Positions 57,648 through 64,000 of a stretch of DNA of 64,000 nt are shown piece after piece (positions within the stretch are counted from its first letter, which is position 1; every line of letters begins with the position of its first letter). This DNA is from Coriobacteriia bacterium (GTDB taxonomy: Bacteria; Actinomycetota; Coriobacteriia; Coriobacteriales; UMGS124): assembly GCA_018368455.1 (NCBI GenBank), contig JAGZEG010000008.1:1-64000 (forward strand). The letters are read 5' to 3'. The notes below the pieces were generated by a model, which saw only the letters and a program-made list of their open reading frames with translations, had not been told where the DNA came from and did no database searches. A program made the translations under genes and the position numbers.

Positions 57648-59867
57648 TTACGCCTCGGCCCCGGCGGGAGTCCCCTCCTCTGCCGGTTCTCCACCAAGCC
57701 AGCGCTCGTACCACGAGAGGATCTCTTCAAGCCGGCGAACACGATTTTGGGGCTTGCCCGAGCGGCAGAGCCCGTGGCACTCGCCCTTGAAGATGACGAG
57801 GCGGCTCGGCACGCCCCGCAGCTGCAGCGCGGTGAACATCTGCATGCCCTCGTTCAGGGGGCAGCGGTAGTCTTCGTCGGAATGTAAGAACAGCGTCGGA
57901 GTGTGCACGTTCCCGGCAAAAGCCAGCGGAGACTGCGCCCAGATGCGCCAGGGGTTATCCCCCTCGAACGCCAGGGCGCTCCCTACCTTCTCCTCGCCCA
58001 CAATGGGCAGGACAGATGTCTCGTCGGGATCGGCAGAGACGTCGTCGGCGCCGGGCAGCCACCCCGTCGTCTCCGGCATGTTCACCCAATAGCCGATATC
58101 GCTGTCGAGGCACTTCGTCATGTAGTTGGCGATGGAGCGCTGGGAGTTGGCGCAGCGGAAGCGATCCGTGTGCCCGATGACCCAGTTCGTCATGAAGCCA
58201 CCGTAGCTGCCGCCCATGACGGCGAGGCGCCCGGCGTCAATGGCCGGGTAGCGGCGCAGAACCTCGTCGGTGAGTGCCATGAGATCGGCGTAGTCCTGCT
58301 GGCCATAGCGACCGCGAATATCGGAGAACGCGACGCCGTGGCCGGCCGAGCCATGCGGGTTCGTGTAGAACACGAAGTAGCCGCGCGCCGCCAGACACTG
58401 CATCTCCTGCGAGAGCACCGTGCCGTACGCCGCCTTGGGTCCGCCATGGATCTCGAGCACGCCCGGGTACGTCTTGCCGTCGCCGGGCTCGTAACCAGCC
58501 GGCGCGAGAACGTAGCCCGTCAGCGTGTCGCCGCCGCTCTCGAACGTGAACGCCTCGGGCGCGCTGAGCTGCTTGCCAGCAAGGGCATCAGAGGCGTGCG
58601 TGATGCGCCGCTCGTGCGCGGGAGCCGCAGCGTCCCCATCGGCATCGAGACGGTAGAGCTCAGGCAGGTCACACCCACGCGCGGCAACGTACCAGAACGT
58701 ATGGCCGTTCGCAGTGTCGAAGCACTTCACGGCGCCAGGCTCGTCCACGAGGCGCGTCATCGCCCCGCTGGCATCCATGCGACGCAGATAAACGTTGTCA
58801 AACTCCGTGCTCAGGAAATACCAGGCGTCACCAGCCGCTTTCGCCTCGAGACCCCCACCGTATGCGGAGTCCCCGCCGACGGCGCACCCGTAATACAGGT
58901 CGGGCTCGCTCTCCTCGATGCGCGTCGGCAGAGCAGAACCGTCGAGCGGCGCCCACCAGGGATGCGGGTCCTCATTGACCCCGTGCGCGCACATGTCCGT
59001 CGCCAGGTAAAGCACACCCCCGTTGAACGGGGCGAGCATGCTGCGTCGATAGGGAGCGTCGTCGACAAGCGTACGAGCGCCGGAGACGCCCGTCACACCG
59101 AGCGACCACAGTTTGTCCGTCACGGGGCGCAGGCCCGTGTAGCGGCGCGATGCGAAGACGACGCAGGAGCGGTCCTGGGAGAGCGCCCAGTCGTCGACTT
59201 CCTCGTCGGGCAGCGTGAGCAGGCGCAGGGCGTCTTCGCCCGCAACGAGGCTCTCGTCCAGGCGGGAAAGGTCGAGCAGCCGCAGACCCCAGCGCGTGCC
59301 CGCCATGTACGTGCCGCCGTTCTCGAAGAACGGCACCTCCTCGATCTCGACAACAGGCGAGGATGCATCGGCCTTCTCGCGACAGCGTAGAACAAAGCGC
59401 GTGGCGTCGACCTGATGCCAGTCGCTGACGGCCAGATCGGGAATCGTGGCGACGAGCCGGGCCTCACCACCAGTGGGGTCGATGCGGAACAGCTCCGTGG
59501 CACGAGAGAGATCGGGGTCCGAGGAGCCCGCGCTCTTCGTCCGCACAGCCGAGCGGCGCTTCGAGACGAACAGGACGCTCCCGTCGTCGCACACCTCGTA
59601 GTGACCTTCCTCGCCTGACGACGTCAGGGCACGAGACTCATTCGTCGCGGCATCGACCGACCAGATGTCCGTGCGATAGCGGTTTGCCTCCATGTCGACG
59701 CGCGTCAGCTCGTAAAACGCATGCAAGCCGTCAGACGCCACCCGAACGTCGTGCACGAACGCGTAACTGCCCAGGTCCCCCGGCGTCACGAGCGACGCAT
59801 CGGTCGTCGGCTCCCCCTCGCCATCGGCTTTCCCCCGCTCGTCCTGCGTGCCTGCGGCCTCGCTCAT
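57648..59867 (-). CDS. S9 family prolyl oligopeptidase-type peptidase
   Basis: A 739-residue serine peptidase of the S9C (acylaminoacyl peptidase-like) group. An N-terminal beta-propeller (about 40-470, with WSVDAATNESRALTSSGEEG) gates the C-terminal alpha/beta hydrolase domain. The catalytic serine is S554 in MGGSYGGFMTNW, the aspartate lies in HSDEDYRCPL and the histidine in GECHGLCRSGKP. It has no signal peptide, so cytoplasmic peptide turnover is likely. The start at 59867 follows AGAGGG; an in-frame extension of 46 codons lacks support. A paralogue lies at 61594-63765. Confidence 0.93.
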   Translation of the reverse strand: MSEAAGTQDERGKADGEGEPTTDASLVTPGDLGSYAFVHDVRVASDGLHAFYELTRVDMEANRYRTDIWSVDAATNESRALTSSGEEGHYEVCDDGSVLFVSKRRSAVRTKSAGSSDPDLSRATELFRIDPTGGEARLVATIPDLAVSDWHQVDATRFVLRCREKADASSPVVEIEEVPFFENGGTYMAGTRWGLRLLDLSRLDESLVAGEDALRLLTLPDEEVDDWALSQDRSCVVFASRRYTGLRPVTDKLWSLGVTGVSGARTLVDDAPYRRSMLAPFNGGVLYLATDMCAHGVNEDPHPWWAPLDGSALPTRIEESEPDLYYGCAVGGDSAYGGGLEAKAAGDAWYFLSTEFDNVYLRRMDASGAMTRLVDEPGAVKCFDTANGHTFWYVAARGCDLPELYRLDADGDAAAPAHERRITHASDALAGKQLSAPEAFTFESGGDTLTGYVLAPAGYEPGDGKTYPGVLEIHGGPKAAYGTVLSQEMQCLAARGYFVFYTNPHGSAGHGVAFSDIRGRYGQQDYADLMALTDEVLRRYPAIDAGRLAVMGGSYGGFMTNWVIGHTDRFRCANSQRSIANYMTKCLDSDIGYWVNMPETTGWLPGADDVSADPDETSVLPIVGEEKVGSALAFEGDNPWRIWAQSPLAFAGNVHTPTLFLHSDEDYRCPLNEGMQMFTALQLRGVPSRLVIFKGECHGLCRSGKPQNRVRRLEEILSWYERWLGGEPAEEGTPAGAEA

Positions 59868-60228
59868 CGAATACCCTCTTTCGCTCGCGCCTTTTGTCTC
59901 ATCGTTCTCGTCAAGATGGTAGCCCCGATCTAGGCTTCGCCGTCGCGGGGTACGAGACGTCACGCCCTCGCCACGTCCCGCCCAGCACCCCGCGCCTCGC
60001 CACAAAAACAGCCAAAGCCCAACGCGCAGCGCCGTCTACACAGGTCAGCGTGTCAAGCATGCCCATCCGAGCCCGCTGAAAGCCTCTCAAGAGATGTCAG
60101 GCCTTCGTGACGAAGCGGAAATCGGTCGTAGACTGAAAGCCCGTACTGCCCCCGAGGCGCGTCCAACTTGCCGTCACGCGCCGCACCACAGGGGCCTTTG
60201 ACCTGAGAACCGAGGAAGTGATGGCGGT
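59868..60228. other. Divergent region between peptidase and membrane protein genes
   Basis: No gene or repeat was recognised. It should carry promoters in both directions, but no clear -35/-10 pair was seen. Confidence 0.35.
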
Positions 60229-61491
60229 TTGAAAGGCTTGTTCAAGGATCTCTCGCTCGCGCAGCTGACCGCCGGCGCCCTGGCTGCGGCGACTTCGTTT
60301 CTACTCTCCTCAAAGATCGGCATTGCCGGTTCGCTCATCGGCGTCGTCGTCGGCTCCGTCGTCAGCGCCGTGTCGACGTCACTCTACAAGAAGGCGATCG
60401 CAGGCTCGGCGGATGCACTCAAACAGAGTCTCGGCATCAACGACGAGGCACAGGACACCGGCGAGGCAGCCGCAAGCGAGGTGCCCCTGACCGGCGACGT
60501 CGGCCAATTCGCACGCATCGAGGAGCCCCAGCTCGGCGCGCACGCGCAGGGAAGAGGCACCGCTGCCTGGTCAGTCGAAGCCGACCGGGCGGACGTGGCT
60601 GAGGCGACCGCAGCTATCGACAGCCTCGATCGCGACCCCACGATGCTCGTGGGCGAGGGTGGCGCAACGCTCTATCCCGCTGCCAACGAGGCGTACAGCC
60701 AGGGGACGCGCACCGAGCGCACCTCAGGAGACGCCGCACGCTACAGCCGCACCCAGGCGTACGGCAGCGGGTACGGACGCGCCAGCACTGCAGCCTACAC
60801 GGCAGGCAACCCGCATGCGCGCAACAGCAGCTCGCCCGATCGCACGGTCGCCATGCCGAGCAGCTACGGCGCTCGCTCCTCTGTCAGCCAGGGTGCGAGC
60901 TACGCAGGCCCATCCGCTTACGCCAGCGTCGCCACCCACGAGGCGCAGGCGCGCTCCATCGCACGCAAGAACAGGCTCATCGGCGTCGTGACCGTGCTTT
61001 CGGCCCTCGCCGCCGTCGCCGTCGTCTTCGTACTCGTCAACGTCCTCACGTCCGGCGACGGCATCGGCTACAGGCCCCCGTCGTTTATCGCGCCCGCAGC
61101 GAGCCAGCAGGCACCCGAGGCTCCCACGTCCACGGATGCATCCGCAAGCGACGCCCAGTCCCCGGCAACTGCCCCCGCCGGCACAGATGCCGCCCCCACC
61201 CCGGAGGCGGCAGGCACCACGACAACCCCTGGCGAGCCCGAGCAGGAGCCTGCGAGCGGGAGTACGCCAGGCGCGGACGACGCCCAAGGCAATGGAGCGC
61301 AGGACGGCACCGACGCGACGGCACCCAACAACGGCGATACAGGCGAGGAGCCGGCCGGGGGCGGAACGGAAGCAGGTGCCGACAACGGGGCCCAAGGCAC
61401 AACGACCACGACGGGCGGCACGGACGCAACCGCAACAGACGCGGACCCCGCTGCCGCAGGGGCGGACGAAGGCGCCGCCGAAGCCGCATAG
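60229..61491 (+). CDS. Membrane protein with proline/threonine-rich tail, unknown function
   Basis: A 420-residue protein that matches no family I recognise. Residues 12-57 hold one or two hydrophobic segments (LTAGALAAATSFLLSSKIGI, AGSLIGVVVGSVVSAVSTSL). A polar linker of about 180 residues rich in Ala, Ser, Tyr and Gly follows. A clear transmembrane helix spans about 249-273 (RLIGVVTVLSALAAVAVVFV). The C-terminal 140 residues are low-complexity Pro/Ala/Thr/Gly with many acidic residues, probably exposed outside the cell as a wall-spanning stalk. Composition fits a real gene: strong GC codon bias throughout and no other frame. The start is TTG at 60229 after GAGGAAG, an unusual but supported choice. 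It shares a bidirectional terminator with the next peptidase. Confidence 0.75.
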   Translation: MKGLFKDLSLAQLTAGALAAATSFLLSSKIGIAGSLIGVVVGSVVSAVSTSLYKKAIAGSADALKQSLGINDEAQDTGEAAASEVPLTGDVGQFARIEEPQLGAHAQGRGTAAWSVEADRADVAEATAAIDSLDRDPTMLVGEGGATLYPAANEAYSQGTRTERTSGDAARYSRTQAYGSGYGRASTAAYTAGNPHARNSSSPDRTVAMPSSYGARSSVSQGASYAGPSAYASVATHEAQARSIARKNRLIGVVTVLSALAAVAVVFVLVNVLTSGDGIGYRPPSFIAPAASQQAPEAPTSTDASASDAQSPATAPAGTDAAPTPEAAGTTTTPGEPEQEPASGSTPGADDAQGNGAQDGTDATAPNNGDTGEEPAGGGTEAGADNGAQGTTTTTGGTDATATDADPAAAGADEGAAEAA

Positions 61492-61521
61492 CCTGGCGAG
61501 AAACACAGGCATCCCAGCCAA

Positions 61522-61560
61522 AAAAGCGCGCCCACCTCGCAAGGAGATGGGCGCGCTTTT
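61522..61560. terminator. Bidirectional terminator
   Basis: Arms AAAAGCGCGCCCA and TGGGCGCGCTTTT pair perfectly, giving A/T runs on both sides of a GC stem. It can end transcription of the plus-strand membrane protein gene and of the minus-strand peptidase gene. Confidence 0.92.
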
Positions 61561-61593
61561 CATGAGCACCGCGTTCGACCGATCGGCCGCGTC

Positions 61594-63765
61594 CTACTCA
61601 GCGGGGCGAAGCGTGGGCTCGCCAGCGGGCTCATCCTTGAGCCACTGCGCATACCAGTTGGCGATCTCGGCGAGACGACGCACGCGCGCCTGCGGCTTGC
61701 CACCGCGTGAGAGCTCGTGGTTCTCGCCCTTGAACACGACCATGCGCGTCGGCACATCGTGGAGCTGCAGCGCTGTATACATCTGCATGCCCTGCTCGAG
61801 CGGGCAGCGATAGTCCTCGTCGGAGTGCAGGAACAGCGTCGGCGTCTTCACCTGGTCGGCGTACTTGAGCGGCGACTGCGCCCACATGCGCTCGTAGTTC
61901 TGCCACGGCGTGCCGGCCGTCTGATCGTCGGCGAAGTAGTAGCCGATGTCCGCGACGCCGTACATGCTCGCCCAGTTCGAGATGGAGCGCTGCGAGTTCG
62001 TGCAGCGGAAGCGATCGGTGTGGCCGATCACCCAGTTCGTCATGAAGCCGCCGTAGGAGCCGCCCATCTCGGCCAGGCGGTCGGCGTCGATGTCGGAATA
62101 GCGGCGCAGCACCTCGTCGGTGAAGTTCATCAGGTCGTCGAAGTCCACGTCGCCGTAGTGGCCGCGGATGTCAGCGAACTCGATGCCGTGGCCGCCCGAG
62201 CCGTGCGGGTTCGTAAAGAACACGAAGTAGCCCAGGCTGCAGAGGTACTGCATCTCGTGGAAGAGCAGGCGACCGAGCGTCGTCTTGGGGCCGCCGTGCA
62301 CCCACAGCACGCCGGGGTGCTTCTCGCCGGAGCCCTCCACGTAATCCGTCGGCTTCATGACGTAGCCGACGAGCGTGGCGCCGTTGCTCTCGAACTCGAA
62401 GCTCTCAGGCGTGGAGATGAACGTCGTGGCCAGGGCATCGGAGAAGCTCGTGAGCTGCTTCTCGGGCTCAGCCGTCGTCCCCGCCTCGTCGACGGTGCGG
62501 CAGTAGATCTCGGGCAGCTGGTCAGGACGCATGCCGACGTAGTACAGCGTGCGGCCGTCGAGCGTGTCGAAGCACTCGACGGAGCCAGTGTCGCTCACGA
62601 GCGCTGTCACCTGGCCGGACGCGTCGATGCGCGACAGCCAGGAGTCATCGGCCGCCGAGTGGGCGTACAGCAGCGCGCCATTGACCGCCAGGCGCGTCTG
62701 ACCGTGGCCGCGGCGGCAGTCGGAGCCCACCATGTTGAAGAAGTCCGTGTCGAAGTCGTCACGGCTGATGCGACGGAAGTTGGCACCCGGGCCAGCAGGG
62801 TTGGCGGCGTCAAGATCGAGCGCGTAAATGAACGGGTCCTCGTTGATGCCGTGCTTCCGCATGTCGGTGGCAACGAACACGAGCGTCGTGGCATCGAGCA
62901 GGTCGAGGCCCTGGTAGCGCATCTCAGGCGTGTCGAGGTCCGTGATGGAGCCCGTCGCGACGTCGAGGGCGCGAACCTTCGCCGCCAGCGGGGCGCGCGT
63001 GGCGAACGTGGCAGACGTGAAGTAGAGTGTCGCGCGGTCCTCGGACAGCGCCCAGGCGCCCACGGACTCGCCCGGAGCCGTGAGAAGCTGCGGACGCTGG
63101 GGGTTCTCGGCGTCGAGGTCAAGCAGGTACAGGCCGGCGCGCAGGCCTGACGTGTACGTGCCGCCGTTCTCCCAGAACGGGATGTCGACGAGCGTGGCAT
63201 AGGCCGCGGCGCTGTCGATGAGGTCACGAGCGCGCAGCAGGAAGCGGTGGTCGTCGAGCTGCTTCCAGCCCAGGACCGTCAGCGCGACGTGGGCAAACAG
63301 CGTGGCCTCGCCGCCGTCGAGCGCGATGCGGTAGAGGTCGGTGCCCTGGGCGGGATCCTCGGCAAGCTTCTCAGGCGTCTTCTCGAACGCGAGGGCGGCG
63401 ACGTCGGCCTGCGAGCGAGGCTCGCCGGACTTCGCAGTAGCCTTTGCAGGGGCGCCCGCGGCCTTGGCGGCCTCCTTGCCGCGGCCGGACACGAACAGCA
63501 CGCTGCCGTCGTCAAGCAGGTCGAACGCGCCTTCCTTGCCCGAGCTCGTGAGCTGACGCTGGGCGCCCGTGGCGACGTCGAGCGTCCACAGGTCGGCCTC
63601 ATAGCGGTTCTTGTCCATGTTCACCGAGCTCACCGTATACACGAGGCGCGTGGCGTCCTTCGTGACGCGCACGTCGCTCACGTAGCGGTAGTTGGCGAAG
63701 TCGTCGATGCGCACGTGGTGCTTTGCCTCAGCAGAGGCGGCGCAGGGGCACGACTGATCTGACAT
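61594..63765 (-). CDS. S9 family prolyl oligopeptidase-type peptidase
   Basis: A 723-residue paralogue of the peptidase at 57648-59867, with the same layout: beta-propeller (about 20-480) then alpha/beta hydrolase. The catalytic serine is S570 in MGGSYGGFMTNWVIGH, the aspartate lies in HSDEDYRCPLEQG and the histidine in GENHELSRGGKPQ. A Lys/Ala-rich insertion (near 100-120, KEAAKAAGAPAKATAKSGEP) is absent from the paralogue. The N-terminus has CPCAA, of unknown meaning. AGGAAGG precedes the ATG. The two genes probably arose by duplication and differ in peptide preference. Confidence 0.93.
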   Translation of the reverse strand: MSDQSCPCAASAEAKHHVRIDDFANYRYVSDVRVTKDATRLVYTVSSVNMDKNRYEADLWTLDVATGAQRQLTSSGKEGAFDLLDDGSVLFVSGRGKEAAKAAGAPAKATAKSGEPRSQADVAALAFEKTPEKLAEDPAQGTDLYRIALDGGEATLFAHVALTVLGWKQLDDHRFLLRARDLIDSAAAYATLVDIPFWENGGTYTSGLRAGLYLLDLDAENPQRPQLLTAPGESVGAWALSEDRATLYFTSATFATRAPLAAKVRALDVATGSITDLDTPEMRYQGLDLLDATTLVFVATDMRKHGINEDPFIYALDLDAANPAGPGANFRRISRDDFDTDFFNMVGSDCRRGHGQTRLAVNGALLYAHSAADDSWLSRIDASGQVTALVSDTGSVECFDTLDGRTLYYVGMRPDQLPEIYCRTVDEAGTTAEPEKQLTSFSDALATTFISTPESFEFESNGATLVGYVMKPTDYVEGSGEKHPGVLWVHGGPKTTLGRLLFHEMQYLCSLGYFVFFTNPHGSGGHGIEFADIRGHYGDVDFDDLMNFTDEVLRRYSDIDADRLAEMGGSYGGFMTNWVIGHTDRFRCTNSQRSISNWASMYGVADIGYYFADDQTAGTPWQNYERMWAQSPLKYADQVKTPTLFLHSDEDYRCPLEQGMQMYTALQLHDVPTRMVVFKGENHELSRGGKPQARVRRLAEIANWYAQWLKDEPAGEPTLRPAE

Positions 63766-64000
63766 GCGGTTCCCACCTTCCTAGAAACGACAGCCTGAAA
63801 CGGAGCGCCCCCATAGTAGCGCGCTGTTGACAACGAACCACGCAGCCACGACGGCCTCGCGGACAAACGCACGGGAACGGCAGGTCGGCACGCCCGGTCA
63901 CGCCGGTTAATCCTGAGATTCGGCATGGGCATGCCTCCCGGCCCCTGCCACTTTTAACGAGCCCGGGGATTGGAAGGCGGTTCAACCCTGCACGGCGGGG
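63766..64000. other. Right-edge region without a visible gene
   Basis: The promoter of the S9 peptidase should lie here. No gene, repeat or RNA was recognised up to the window edge. Confidence 0.35.

Overview
The window is chromosomal DNA of high GC content (about two thirds by eye). The gene set suggests an anaerobic, probably gut-associated actinobacterium of the class Coriobacteriia. The evidence is two Tat-exported flavoprotein reductases with dedicated regulators, LuxR-type regulators carrying large membrane domains, a split transketolase, AddAB recombination enzymes, a complete kdpFABC-kdpDE locus and two S9 peptidases. The genus cannot be fixed from the sequence alone. No rRNA, tRNA, CRISPR array, insertion sequence or prophage was found.

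Layout. 1-6.1 kb: a DUF1653 protein, a Tat-exported protein of unknown role, and a 1186-residue protein with two membrane domains and two LuxR-like HTH domains. 6.1-12.9 kb: a tightly packed minus-strand operon, secA-prfB-yitT-tktN-tktC. 13.0-14.7 kb: a DUF362 gene bracketed by five copies of a roughly 100-bp palindromic element, three of them in a tandem array with conserved 23-nt linkers. 14.6-20 kb: oligoendopeptidase F, a Tat flavoprotein reductase with an FMN-binding tail, and a convergent LysR regulator. 20-22 kb: a DUF4143 ATPase behind a two-operator promoter, and peptidyl-tRNA hydrolase 2. 22-25.7 kb: a second Tat flavoprotein reductase followed by a membrane LuxR regulator. 25.7-29.4 kb: dnaE. 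29.5-30.3 kb: a toxin-antitoxin module whose MazF/PemK-like toxin is frameshifted. 30.3-33.3 kb: a TrpR-like YerC protein, then a DHA2-type efflux pump divergent from a MarR regulator. 33.3-34.5 kb: about 1.2 kb with no convincing gene but with an unusual inverted-repeat element. 34.5-38.1 kb: a nucleoside hydrolase-ribokinase pair, a 5'-truncated Fic gene and a metallophosphoesterase. 38.3-45.6 kb: addBA. 45.7-47.6 kb: a membrane-anchored lipase-like protein and a single-domain MGMT protein. 47.9-56.5 kb: kdpFABC divergent from kdpDE. 57-63.8 kb: a beta-carbonic anhydrase, and two paralogous S9 peptidases flanking a proline-rich membrane protein.

How genes work together. The nucleoside hydrolase would release ribose that the adjacent ribokinase phosphorylates, feeding the pentose pathway in which the split transketolase acts. 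KdpD/KdpE would sense potassium limitation or turgor and activate the divergent kdpFABC pump through a direct repeat in the shared intergenic region. The two exported reductases are probably terminal reductases for small organic electron acceptors, each paired with its own regulator. The most unusual signals are the covarying tandem palindromes around the DUF362 gene, the double LuxR membrane protein, an EF-hand-like loop in a KdpA extracellular insertion, RF2 carrying SPT where SPF is expected, and the frameshifted toxin.
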